A stretch of 64,000 nt of DNA from Bdellovibrio sp. ZAP7. Its GTDB lineage: Bacteria; Bdellovibrionota; Bdellovibrionia; Bdellovibrionales; Bdellovibrionaceae. Each line of letters starts with the position of its first letter. Position 1 is the stretch's first letter. Made by a program: the position numbers and the translations under genes. Positions 1-8,007 of the stretch are shown here, one piece after another. Location of the stretch: positions 620,001-684,000 of the forward strand of contig NZ_CP030082.1 of NCBI RefSeq assembly GCF_006874645.1, given 5' to 3'. The notes beneath the pieces are model-generated. The model did not search any database, was not told where the DNA came from, and saw only the letters and a program-made list of their open reading frames with translations.

Positions 1-19
1 GAAGAAAAATTGCCGTAAT

Positions 20-184
20 ATGAATCACGGCAAATCAAATCCTCCCGTCAGTTATTGTCCAAATTGCGGTGAAAAGTTTAAGGCAGGAGCGATTCGCTCG
101 TGCGATCGCAGCAAACATCTTGAGCGACGCAAACAAGGCAGCCTGTTCTGCTGTGATTGCGGTAAAGATCTCAAAACTTTGTAA
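20..184 (+). CDS. Small zinc-ribbon protein (start may lie upstream)
   Basis: An open frame of 54 codons ends at TAA 182-184. It carries two Cys-x-x-Cys knuckles, YCPNCGEKF (Cys13, Cys16) and FCCDCGKDL (Cys44, Cys47), separated by a basic stretch, which is the layout of a small zinc ribbon. The ATG at 20 has no clear ribosome binding site, and the frame stays open to the left edge of the window, so the true start may lie outside it. Proteins of this kind often bind nucleic acid or act as small structural domains, but nothing here fixes a function. The ORF on the opposite strand over the same DNA has no recognisable features. Confidence 0.55.
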   Translation: MNHGKSNPPVSYCPNCGEKFKAGAIRSCDRSKHLERRKQGSLFCCDCGKDLKTL

Positions 185-364
185 AATGTCCTGTCTTTGA
201 CAGTTTAAAGCAAGAAGTGGCACCGTTCTCGGGCCACGACAATAAGGCCTGTCTCATTCTGAGAATCTTAATTTCAGCTAAAAAATATCCGCAGTTGAGG
301 GTCGGTTGTTGGTCACTCTGCTGGTACTCCCTTTGCATTATGATCTGGCATAGAGGGAGATTTT

Positions 365-1174
365 ATGAACAAAGTTTCTTATTATTTCGCAGCACTAATT
401 CTGGGTTTCACCATGTCAGCTCATGGTCAGAGTGGAGCTCGAACGAAATTCACTCCTTCTTACGCACAGGACGAAGTCCAAGCTGCAAATGAAATGTCGT
501 CCGAAACGACAATGTCTCAACGCATGGAAGTTTTATCTCCGCGCACGATTCCAAATCCTTGGGTTACGCTTGAACCTACAGTTGGTTATATCAGTTCCAC
601 ATTTAATGGTATCGAAGGTGTCGGTGGCGCTTCAGTCGATTTCGCAGAACGCATGCAAACGGGCGTTGGAGTTTTAATCGGTCGCGGTATGTGGCAATTC
701 GAAACGGGTTTGATGTATTCAACACGTGGTGGAAAATTGACGAACCTGACAGAAACAACTTCCTATGGCACTAGGACCGCAAATTGGGATATTAAGGCTC
801 ACTATTTCGATATTCCGTTGGTGGCGCGTTTGTCTTTGATGCATTCTTCTCGATCGCATTTCTTTTTCCGCGGAGGTCTTGTTGTTGGTATTTTGGATAC
901 AGCCTGGGCAGACGGAGAGCAAACATCTATGTCAGCTTATGGTCTTTCAAGCCAATCTCTGTATCAAGACGGTAAAGATCTTTTTAACTCAACAGATGTT
1001 CGTGGTGTGTTGGGCGCGGGTTACGATTGGAAATTTTCTCGTCGTGTAGGTTTCGTGGCTCAAGCCGAAATCCAACAAAGTGTATCCAAAGTGAACACAG
1101 ATAAATTTTTGTCTGGTAAAGACGTCTACAACATGGGCGCCGGCGTAAGCTTAGGTCTAACCTTCAAACTCTAA
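365..1174 (+). CDS. Outer-membrane beta-barrel protein, OmpA/porin-like fold
   Basis: 269 residues with an N-terminal signal peptide (residues 1-22, hydrophobic core then SAHGQ). The rest alternates short amphipathic strands rich in Gly, aromatic and polar residues (for example WVTLEPTVGYISS and GAGYDWKFSRRVGFVAQAE) and ends in GLTFKL, as expected for a small outer-membrane barrel of the OMP_b-brl type. An AGGGAGA ribosome binding site precedes the ATG. It is a single gene followed by a bidirectional terminator nested inside a REP-like inverted repeat. The cargo or ligand, if any, cannot be read from the sequence. Confidence 0.7.
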   Translation: MNKVSYYFAALILGFTMSAHGQSGARTKFTPSYAQDEVQAANEMSSETTMSQRMEVLSPRTIPNPWVTLEPTVGYISSTFNGIEGVGGASVDFAERMQTGVGVLIGRGMWQFETGLMYSTRGGKLTNLTETTSYGTRTANWDIKAHYFDIPLVARLSLMHSSRSHFFFRGGLVVGILDTAWADGEQTSMSAYGLSSQSLYQDGKDLFNSTDVRGVLGAGYDWKFSRRVGFVAQAEIQQSVSKVNTDKFLSGKDVYNMGAGVSLGLTFKL

Positions 1175-1284
1175 GGTACGAACACACTTTCTCCATCCCT
1201 TTCCCTGAAATAAAAAAACCACAGCTTCTTTGGCTGTGGTTTTTTTGTTTTACTCTCTTTGGATGGAGAAAGTGTGTCCGTACC
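1175..1284. repeat. REP-like inverted repeat flanking a terminator
   Basis: Arms at 1175-1198 and 1261-1284 are inverted copies matching at 23 of 24 positions and share the core GGTACGGACACACTTTCTC (the left arm has one A for G). The left arm begins right after the TAA of the upstream gene. A smaller hairpin with T runs lies between the arms. The same unit occurs as a perfect inverted pair at 48916-48974, and related GGTACGG units occur at 16074, 17055 and 17094. Confidence 0.8.
1211..1247. terminator. Bidirectional rho-independent terminator
   Basis: Stem AACCACAGC (1217-1225) pairs with GCTGTGGTT (1233-1241). It is flanked by an A run on the left and a T run on the right, so it can stop transcripts from both the rightward barrel gene and the leftward hpt operon. 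Confidence 0.85.
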
Positions 1285-1296
1285 TTCGGTGCGAAT

Positions 1297-1827
1297 TTAT
1301 TGGAAGTTTTGAACTTGAGCGATGTAGGGAAGATTGCGGTAGTAACCTTGGTAGTCCAAACCGTATCCAACTACGAAGTCGTTCGGGATTTTGAAACCAA
1401 CGTGGTCAACGTCACATTTCACTTTCAAAGCGTCTGGCTTTTCAAGCAAAGCGATGGTCGTCAAAGATTTTGGTTTGCGAGACATGATAGAGTTTTTCAA
1501 GTAGTTCATTGTAAGACCCGTATCTACGATGTCTTCAACCAGAATCACGTGTTGATTTTCAATCGGGGAAGCCAAATCCAAAGTCACTTTCACTTCGCCA
1601 GAAGAAGAAGTGCCACCGTGATAAGAAGCCACACCAAAGAATTCGCAAGTGATGTCTGCATTGATGGATCTGATCAAGTCAGAGTAGAACATGAATGAAC
1701 CCTTCAAAACGCAGATCGCGATGACCTTTTCGTTTTTGAATTGTTTCGTTAAGATTTCGCCCAGCTCTTTAACTTTGAGTTGGATTTTTTCTTCAGAGAT
1801 ATAAGGCTTCAAAGTTAAATTCGTCAT
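1297..1827 (-). CDS. hpt: Hypoxanthine phosphoribosyltransferase
   Basis: 176 residues, the normal length for the family. It transfers the ribose-5-phosphate of PRPP to hypoxanthine or guanine in purine salvage in the cytoplasm. The PRPP-binding loop is clear: VILVEDIVDTG (acidic pair Glu98-Asp99, then Val-Asp-Thr-Gly). The N-terminal LKGSFMFYSDLIR and the C-terminal PNDFVVGYGLDYQGYYRNLP segments are the other HPRT hallmarks. It lies 9 bp downstream of the uracil phosphoribosyltransferase-like gene on the same strand, so the two probably form a salvage operon. Confidence 0.95.
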   Translation of the reverse strand: MTNLTLKPYISEEKIQLKVKELGEILTKQFKNEKVIAICVLKGSFMFYSDLIRSINADITCEFFGVASYHGGTSSSGEVKVTLDLASPIENQHVILVEDIVDTGLTMNYLKNSIMSRKPKSLTTIALLEKPDALKVKCDVDHVGFKIPNDFVVGYGLDYQGYYRNLPYIAQVQNFQ

Positions 1828-1836
1828 GGGGAACTC

Positions 1837-2628
1837 CTAAACAAATGAATTATTCATGATCTCGCCGAAACCACCGCCGCCAGGAACGATGTATTGATGA
1901 TCGTTCAGGCCGCGCTCCTGATCCCAGAATTGGCCCGGTTTTGAATCTAAAACTGCCTGAGGGGATAGGCCACGGTCAAGTCTTAAGGCATAGATTACGA
2001 CCTCTGGATGAGATCCCAACAAATTCTTCAAGTACTCAGGGGTTATGATCAGGTTTAAGGCGATAAATTTTTTAGCCGGGCCTTCAATATGCTGCTTATA
2101 GTGATTAATGGCATGGATCATCGTGTTGCCCGTCGCACCCATTGGGTCTGGCAGAATCACGCAGGCATCCTTTACGTCGCCACCGATCTTCATGCCCCCA
2201 AACTCTGCTCCCGTCACCGTGTGTTTGCTGTCTGTCATACGAGCTGAAAAGATGTGGTCTTGGCGAACATTTTTAGCCGGCAGGGCGAAGTGCAGAAAGT
2301 TATAACAGATATGGCTTGGATAAGTTCCCGCGCGGGCCAGATTCACACTGACAGCCTTTTGGGGTTGAGCAATGCGATGACCATGCAACAGTTTGTCGGG
2401 ATGTGCTTCCGTCATGCGTGTCGGCTGCGTGAAAGCTTCACGATCAAATTCATTGTTAACTGTGATTGAAATCAAGTGAGTGTAAAGGACTTCCACGATG
2501 CGGTTGATTTCAGGTTGAAAGCAATCAGGAGAGCAGGCTTTGGCCAACAAGCCACTTAAAAACGGGCTGTCGATCAAGTGAACGCGGGGACCGTAATTGT
2601 GTTCTAATTCTTGTTGAAATTGAGCCAT
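1837..2628 (-). CDS. upp: Uracil phosphoribosyltransferase-like protein
   Basis: 263 residues. The PRPP loop DPMGATGNT (161-169) and the C-terminal GLNDHQYIVPGGGGFG, which corresponds to the uracil-binding GL(N)D..YIVPG segment, identify a UPRT-type enzyme that makes UMP from uracil and PRPP. It is about 50 residues longer than typical bacterial Upp (about 208), mostly in the N-terminal half, so it is a divergent or longer branch. The ATG at 2628 was chosen because AAAGG lies 5 bases upstream. An in-frame GTG at 2640 is possible but overlaps that site. It is followed by hpt. Confidence 0.8.
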   Translation of the reverse strand: MAQFQQELEHNYGPRVHLIDSPFLSGLLAKACSPDCFQPEINRIVEVLYTHLISITVNNEFDREAFTQPTRMTEAHPDKLLHGHRIAQPQKAVSVNLARAGTYPSHICYNFLHFALPAKNVRQDHIFSARMTDSKHTVTGAEFGGMKIGGDVKDACVILPDPMGATGNTMIHAINHYKQHIEGPAKKFIALNLIITPEYLKNLLGSHPEVVIYALRLDRGLSPQAVLDSKPGQFWDQERGLNDHQYIVPGGGGFGEIMNNSFV

Positions 2629-2673
2629 GGTACCTTTCACGCGAACTCGGATGAAAGGTCTTCGGGTCGAGGA

Positions 2674-3714
2674 CTATTTGTTGTCGTATTCGACGAAGAT
2701 CACGAATTCGCTTTCGCCTGCTCTGAATTGAGGAGAACGCAGAATTTTGTATACATCAATCCCAGCCAGCTCGTCATCATTTTCAAGATTTGACTGAGTG
2801 GGCATAACACCGGCCATGAAAAACCCGGTTTCTGCGCCGATCTCGAATATAGCGGGGAAGGACTTTCTTTGAATCTCTAACGCGCCCGTTGGACCAGCTT
2901 CTCTCCAGGTTCTTTGGATTTCTAAATTACCGCGCAGGTTCGCGCCATCCATGTCCGCAATTTCAAAGAATGTCGTGTGACCGATTTCAACGGAAGGGTT
3001 GGAGCGGTCTTTTAAACCATAGGACCACTGCAAAGTTTTATTGCTGTCCAAGTTTCGCTCTTCTTTATGAAGAACCTTTATACCTGGAGCTTGCAGACGC
3101 TTGCTAAGTCCAGGGATGATGCCGGCCGAGTAATCGGCAAAGTTCATAAATTGACCTGTGCCACGGCTTACATCCATCAAACGACCCAGTGCCGGGCGCG
3201 CAACTTCTGCATAGATCACCGTCAAGTGGGGACCTGTGCCTTTGGTTGCAGCTGTGCTGTTGTCTTTTTTAGTCTCATCTTTAACCGCTGCTGTTTGTGC
3301 AAAAGCTCGGGCCGCCGCCAATTTTTTACTAATATCGGCGTCGTTGCCATCAGTGCTGGTAACTGTTGTTGCACCGTCTGCTGACGTTTCCGTAACGCTG
3401 CCTGCGACCATCGCGACTTGTGGTTCCGGAGCCGGGGGAGGTGGAGGTGGAAGATTCTTAGAAGAATTCACCTGAACCATCGGGCGAGCCTTGCTGGCAA
3501 CGTTCATCGTGTTGGATTGGTTGTTTTGATAAAGATAAAAACCACCACCACCAACAAGCGCTGCTAGCAACGCAACATGAACAACTGGATTTTTAAAGAC
3601 TGTTTGATACCAAGGCGCTGCTTGTGGTTTATAGCTTTCCATATCGACGCCACATTGAGCGCAATATTTATCTTCAGGTTGTTGAAAGCCACAGCGAGGA
3701 CACGTTACCAGCAT
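2674..3714 (-). CDS. Zinc-ribbon, single-pass membrane protein with Pro/Ala-rich linker
   Basis: 346 residues. The N-terminus is a zinc ribbon, CPRCGFQQPEDKYCAQCG (two CxxC pairs), followed by one transmembrane segment near residues 45-64 (VVHVALLAALVGGGGFYLY). A linker with a run of prolines and Thr/Ala-rich sequence follows, then a soluble domain of about 180 residues with no family I can name. The expected topology puts the zinc ribbon in the cytoplasm and the large domain in the periplasm. It lies directly upstream of upp and hpt on the same strand and diverges from rsmH. Its function is unknown. Confidence 0.7.
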   Translation of the reverse strand: MLVTCPRCGFQQPEDKYCAQCGVDMESYKPQAAPWYQTVFKNPVVHVALLAALVGGGGFYLYQNNQSNTMNVASKARPMVQVNSSKNLPPPPPPAPEPQVAMVAGSVTETSADGATTVTSTDGNDADISKKLAAARAFAQTAAVKDETKKDNSTAATKGTGPHLTVIYAEVARPALGRLMDVSRGTGQFMNFADYSAGIIPGLSKRLQAPGIKVLHKEERNLDSNKTLQWSYGLKDRSNPSVEIGHTTFFEIADMDGANLRGNLEIQRTWREAGPTGALEIQRKSFPAIFEIGAETGFFMAGVMPTQSNLENDDELAGIDVYKILRSPQFRAGESEFVIFVEYDNK

Positions 3715-3775
3715 CGAAAATTTTTTCCTGTTGTTAATTAGAAAAAGCCTTATAAACAGGCTAATTCAAAGCTTC

Positions 3776-3804
3776 TTGACGGTCCACCGAATTGTTCATA
3801 CCTT
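3776..3804 (+). promoter_or_regulatory. Candidate sigma70-type promoter for the dcw cluster
   Basis: TTGACG (3776-3781), a 17-base spacer and TACCTT (3799-3804) lie 20 bases before the rsmH start, which has an AGGAAG ribosome binding site. It is the best -35/-10 match in the intergenic region between the divergent genes. Confidence 0.5.
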
Positions 3805-3824
3805 GAAATTCTAGGAAGATAACG

Positions 3825-4811
3825 ATGAAAAAATATAAGCCCGGCACTGGTGAAAAAATCGAACGTACAGAGGAATTTATCCCGCCAAAGGTCGAGCTTC
3901 CCGTCGAATTTTCTCCGGAACATTACCCGGTAATGTTGCAAGAAGTGCTTGCGGCTTTCTATCCGTACAGAGAGAAAAAAGACGTTTCTTATTTCGATGG
4001 AACTTTCGGTCGCGGTGGCCACTACATGGCGGTGAAGTATACCGTTCCTGCGATGAAGGCCACGGTCATGGACCAAGATCTAGCTGCAGTGAAATATGGA
4101 AATGAACGCTTCAAGACGGAAGTCGAGAACGGTACCCTTCGCATAATCCATGGAAATTTCTCGCAATTTTCAGATCACAATCTGAAAAACTTTGATATGA
4201 TGCTCTTAGATCTAGGCGTGAGCTCACCGCAGTTAGACCAGGCCGAACGAGGCTTTAGTTTTTACCACGATGGTCCACTAGATATGAGAATGAATCAGCA
4301 GCAAGGTTTGACGGCTGAGGTGCTTGTGAATACGGCAACAGAGGAAGATCTCATTCGAATCTTTAAAGAGTACGGCGAAGTGTATCGCCCCTCTCGCGTT
4401 GTCCGTGCGATCGTGAATGATCGTAAAACAAAAGCATTTCAAACAACCGCACAACTTGCAGGTTTGATCGAACGTGTGGATGGTTGGCAAGTCAAAGGCC
4501 ATCATCCTGCGACCAAGTACTTTATGGCTCTGCGCTTAGCAGTGAATTCAGAGCTGGAAGTAGTCGGTGAAACGATTCCGCAAATGATCCAGGCATTGAA
4601 GCCGGGTGGTCGTTTGGCGGTGATCACGTTCCATTCTTTAGAAGATAGAATTGTTAAAAATATCTTCCGTGATTCAGAAGAATTCGGCAGATCTGTTTAT
4701 AAAAAAGTAGTCGTTCCATCTCAGGAAGAGCTGGATTTGAACTCTCGATCGCGTTCCGCGAAATTGAGAGTTTTCGAGAGGAGTGCTCAGGATGAGCAAG
4801 GAAAACTTTAG
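3825..4811 (+). CDS. rsmH: 16S rRNA (cytosine1402-N4)-methyltransferase
   Basis: 328 residues. RsmH (MraW) uses S-adenosylmethionine to methylate N4 of C1402 in the ribosomal P site and classically heads the dcw cluster. The SAM-binding DGTFGRGGHY motif, the LLDLGVSSPQLD segment, the RGFSF element and the C-terminal AVITFHSLEDRIVK are all present. The N-terminus has a charged extension of about 30 residues before the conserved HYPVMLQEVL start, which is longer than usual. No mraZ lies upstream. The 3' end overlaps the ftsL-like gene by 20 bases, which implies translational coupling. Confidence 0.97.
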   Translation: MKKYKPGTGEKIERTEEFIPPKVELPVEFSPEHYPVMLQEVLAAFYPYREKKDVSYFDGTFGRGGHYMAVKYTVPAMKATVMDQDLAAVKYGNERFKTEVENGTLRIIHGNFSQFSDHNLKNFDMMLLDLGVSSPQLDQAERGFSFYHDGPLDMRMNQQQGLTAEVLVNTATEEDLIRIFKEYGEVYRPSRVVRAIVNDRKTKAFQTTAQLAGLIERVDGWQVKGHHPATKYFMALRLAVNSELEVVGETIPQMIQALKPGGRLAVITFHSLEDRIVKNIFRDSEEFGRSVYKKVVVPSQEELDLNSRSRSAKLRVFERSAQDEQGKL

Positions 4812-5127
4812 ACAACTGAAACCATTTTTTAGCATCCTTTTGGTCATCTTTACTTTGTTCTCTATCGTCTTCCTGCAAATGGAAGAACGCCGCATGGGCT
4901 ATGTGGTTCTTAAACTCACACGCCAGCACAAAAAAGTTTTGGAAGAAAAGCGCACTAAAGAAATTTCTTTGGCAAAGATCACACGTCCCCAACTTTTGGA
5001 TCACGTGGCTCAGCAAAAATTCACTCTTAAAAAAGTTCAGGCTAATCAAATCATTCACCTGACGGATGTGGCTGATATTCCGGTAGCCAAAGCGATCGAT
5101 AAGAAAATTGCGAAAAAGGATCTGTAG
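4792..5127 (+). CDS. ftsL: FtsL-like cell division protein
   Basis: 111 residues: a short cytoplasmic tail, one membrane anchor (residues 10-28, FFSILLVIFTLFSIVFLQM) and a charged periplasmic helix that looks like a coiled coil. This is the bitopic FtsL/DivIC plan, and the position between rsmH and ftsI is exactly that of ftsL. Sequence conservation in the family is low, so the call rests on topology and context. The ATG at 4792 follows GAGAGG. An earlier in-frame start at 4783 would sit on the binding site. Confidence 0.8.
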   Translation: MSKENFRQLKPFFSILLVIFTLFSIVFLQMEERRMGYVVLKLTRQHKKVLEEKRTKEISLAKITRPQLLDHVAQQKFTLKKVQANQIIHLTDVADIPVAKAIDKKIAKKDL

Positions 5128-7173
5128 TTGAAATCACGTATTGTTTTTATCTTTATCGGTATTATCGGTTTGTGGTCGTTGCTGATGATGAGAGCAGCGT
5201 ACCTGCAGTTCTTGCCAAATGATCGATTGAATTCCCTGCAAAATCGCCAGTTTCAAACCAAAGTAACCTTGCAAGCCCGTCGCGGTGCGATCGTGGATCG
5301 TAATGGTCGTGATCTTGCCATGTCTGCGACAGCTTACTCATTGTATGCAGATCCAAAAATTATCGATAACCGTAAAGCAGCTGCGAAAAAGATTTCAAAA
5401 GTTTTGGGTCAGTCTTATGAATCCGTTTATGCGAAAATCAAAGACGGCAACAAACGCTTCGTTTGGATTCAACGTATGCTTGAGCAAGACAAAGCGGATG
5501 AGATTAAAAAGTTTGATATCCGCGGTCTTTCTTTCGTTGAAGAATGGCGCCGTGTTTATCCAAACGAAACTTTGCTAGCACAAACTTTAGGATTCTTGGG
5601 AATTGAAGGTCAGGGACTTGAAGGTCTGGAGCTGGGGTACGATCAATCTCTTCGTGGCAATCAAAAGAAAGTCATGGTTAAAAGAGATGCTCGTGGTCGT
5701 CCGTTGATTAATGACGGTTTGATGTTCATCGAAAATCCAGATGGTAACGAACTTCGTTTGACGGTGGATTCGGAACTTCAATACGCGTTGGAATCTGAAC
5801 TTGCGAATGCCGTACAAACTTTCGATGCAGATCACGCTGTCGGTGTGGTTTTGGATGCGAAAACTTCAGCGGTCGTTGCTTTGGCTTCTGCTCCAACATT
5901 CGATTTGAATAAAGCACAAAAAGCTTCTGCAGACTCTCGTCGCAATAAATCAGTGACGGATGCGTTCGAGCCGGGTTCGACATTAAAAACTTTGGTGATT
6001 GCATCAGCACTTCGTGAAGGTGCATTGCAGCCGAATACCAAGTTCTTCTGTGAAAATGGTGCTTTCCGCGTTGGCGACAAAGTGATCAAGGAAGCGGAAG
6101 CTCACGAGAAGTTCGGCGACATTACAGCGGCAGAAATTTTGGCAGTATCCTCAAATATCGGAACAACTAAGATCGCTTTCAAATTGGGCCAGGATAAACT
6201 TCGTCAGGGTCTTTTGGATTTCGGTTTGGGGCAAAAATTGGGAGTGGACCTTCCAGGTGAATCCCGTGGTATCGTTCAAGGTCTTCCGTGGAAACCAATT
6301 GCTTTAAGTAATATTTCTTTCGGTCACGGTATTTCGACAACTCCGATTCAAATGGCAAATGCATATGCAGCGATTGCGAACGGTGGGGTTCTGAATACAC
6401 CTTATATCGTTCAATCGGTTCGTGATTCAGAAACGGGCGAGTTGACGGAAACGAAAGTAAAGCCCATCCGTCGTGTTCTAACTCCCGAGCAGGCAGCCCA
6501 AATGCGCGCGATGCTCTTGGGTGTCACGACTTTAAAAATCGGTTCGGGTGCCAATGCTCGAGTTGATGGATTCCTGGTTGCGGGTAAGACGGGGACGGCG
6601 CAAAAAGTAAATCCAAATGGACGTGGCTATCTTAAAGGTGCTTACATTTCCAGTTTCGCGGGTTTCATTCCTGCGAATGACCCAAAGTTTGTAATTTACG
6701 TGGCGGTGGATTCTCCTCGTAAATCCTATTACGGTGCGAAAGTGGCAGCTCCGGTGTTCTCAAGAATTGCCTCCTATGCTGTTCGTAAAGAAGGTATCGC
6801 ACCACTTCCAGGAACTTTGGCAGAAACAAACAGCAAGAATTTGAATTCCATCAAAACAGCGATGGGTCAAAAGGCGGCTTTTGAAAAATTGGCGCGTGAA
6901 ATAGCCACTGAATCGAAAGAGCCGGCAAAACCAGAGACGAAAGCAGAACCCGCAATCGTGACGGCACAGGAACTGGATAAAGCTGCGGAAGTAAAAACCG
7001 GAGAAACAGTTCCGAACTTGATGAAGTTAACAACTCGCGAAGTTCTTCGCCAAGTAAGTGGACAGAATCTGAAAGTCAAATTTGTCGGATCGGGAAGTTT
7101 GGTAAGCGAAATGATCCCCGCAGCGGGATCGACCTTGCCGGAAGATAAAAATATCACCGTCATACTTAAATAG
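5128..7173 (+). CDS. ftsI: Septal peptidoglycan transpeptidase (PBP3/FtsI) with C-terminal PASTA domain
   Basis: 681 residues. FtsI cross-links septal peptidoglycan together with FtsW. A membrane anchor (residues 5-25) is followed by the PBP dimerisation domain and the transpeptidase domain with SxxK (Ser284-Thr-Leu-Lys287), SSN (341-343) and KTGT (487-490). An Ala/Glu/Lys-rich linker leads to one PASTA-like domain (about 627-681, VPNLMKLTTREVLRQV...), which E. coli FtsI lacks. The start is TTG at 5128, immediately after the ftsL stop, with AAGGA upstream. A terminator follows, so this may be the end of the first dcw transcription unit. Confidence 0.95.
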   Translation: MKSRIVFIFIGIIGLWSLLMMRAAYLQFLPNDRLNSLQNRQFQTKVTLQARRGAIVDRNGRDLAMSATAYSLYADPKIIDNRKAAAKKISKVLGQSYESVYAKIKDGNKRFVWIQRMLEQDKADEIKKFDIRGLSFVEEWRRVYPNETLLAQTLGFLGIEGQGLEGLELGYDQSLRGNQKKVMVKRDARGRPLINDGLMFIENPDGNELRLTVDSELQYALESELANAVQTFDADHAVGVVLDAKTSAVVALASAPTFDLNKAQKASADSRRNKSVTDAFEPGSTLKTLVIASALREGALQPNTKFFCENGAFRVGDKVIKEAEAHEKFGDITAAEILAVSSNIGTTKIAFKLGQDKLRQGLLDFGLGQKLGVDLPGESRGIVQGLPWKPIALSNISFGHGISTTPIQMANAYAAIANGGVLNTPYIVQSVRDSETGELTETKVKPIRRVLTPEQAAQMRAMLLGVTTLKIGSGANARVDGFLVAGKTGTAQKVNPNGRGYLKGAYISSFAGFIPANDPKFVIYVAVDSPRKSYYGAKVAAPVFSRIASYAVRKEGIAPLPGTLAETNSKNLNSIKTAMGQKAAFEKLAREIATESKEPAKPETKAEPAIVTAQELDKAAEVKTGETVPNLMKLTTREVLRQVSGQNLKVKFVGSGSLVSEMIPAAGSTLPEDKNITVILK

Positions 7174-7176
7174 GAT

Positions 7177-7203
7177 AAGGCACCCGCAAGGTGCCTTTTT
7201 TAT
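7177..7203 (+). terminator. Rho-independent terminator after ftsI
   Basis: AAGGCACC (7177-7184) pairs with GGTGCCTT (7190-7197) and is followed by a T-rich tract. It ends the rsmH-ftsL-ftsI unit. Confidence 0.85.
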
Positions 7204-7332
7204 TTGAGAATCTGAATCCAAAACCTCCGACCTTGGTCAAAAATTCTAAATTTTATTTTGTTTGGAAAAATCCCGTGAGTAAGAATATCCCTTGGGGAGT
7301 GCTTTCAGCGCTTACTTTATTTGGAGAGATCG

Positions 7333-7836
7333 GTGCAAAGTAAGATCGTTTTTTCGAACGAAAAAGAATACAATGGACTTTTAAAACTGATGTACGTCGC
7401 GGGTCTCGCGATGTTGATTCCCTTGTTCACTTGGTGGCAAAATAACGTCGATCCTAATTTCGATTTGTGGCTGCTGGCGATCCTTGTCGGTATCTGTGTT
7501 CTGCTGTTCGCAATTCGCAGAGCCAAAGTCATGAATGTGGTGTTGTTAGAAAATTGCATCGAATTGGAATACCCTCTGCGTGATCACGTGCAAGCCATCC
7601 CGTATTCTGAGCTCTTATGCGCTGAATACACTGAATCCAGTTTCAGCTTAAGTTTAGTCCTAAAAGATAGCCGCACAATTTTGCTGCCAGCAAAAATTGA
7701 AAAGGTCGAAGGCCACTTTCCACCATACCAGGAAATGATCGAAGCCCAAGGTGAAGCCGGCGACCGCTACCGCCTAAAACACGAAATCGATTCCCGCATC
7801 AAAGGCAAAGACTCCATTGCTCCACTCAAGTTTTAA
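7333..7836 (+). CDS. Two-pass membrane protein of unknown function
   Basis: 167 residues. After a short N-terminal tail there are two hydrophobic helices (about 20-35 and 47-63) separated by a short loop with WWQNNVDPNFDLW. A soluble domain of about 100 residues follows, rich in beta-forming sequence, with the look of a bacterial PH-like or YcxB-type domain. That family call is tentative. The GTG at 7333 is preceded by GGAGAG at suitable spacing. An in-frame TTG at 7321 lies on that site. It is the first of five non-dcw genes placed between ftsI and murE. Confidence 0.6.
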   Translation: MQSKIVFSNEKEYNGLLKLMYVAGLAMLIPLFTWWQNNVDPNFDLWLLAILVGICVLLFAIRRAKVMNVVLLENCIELEYPLRDHVQAIPYSELLCAEYTESSFSLSLVLKDSRTILLPAKIEKVEGHFPPYQEMIEAQGEAGDRYRLKHEIDSRIKGKDSIAPLKF

Positions 7837-8007
7837 GGAGTCACTCTGATTCTGTGTCTCAAAAAAAGATCGATGAACTTCAGTGTCGAGCACAAAATGT
7901 TACCGGTTAGTTTTCTCACATACTTTTGGGTTTCCGCGTGCTTATATTCCAGATAAACTCGATATTCGTTCGCATGGGTTTTGAAGTAGTTTACTGGTGA
8001 GGTAACT

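Noticed and set aside
35-223. 62-codon frame on the minus strand at the window edge
   Set aside because: Overlaps the zinc-ribbon frame on the plus strand, which has two CxxC pairs; the minus frame has no features.
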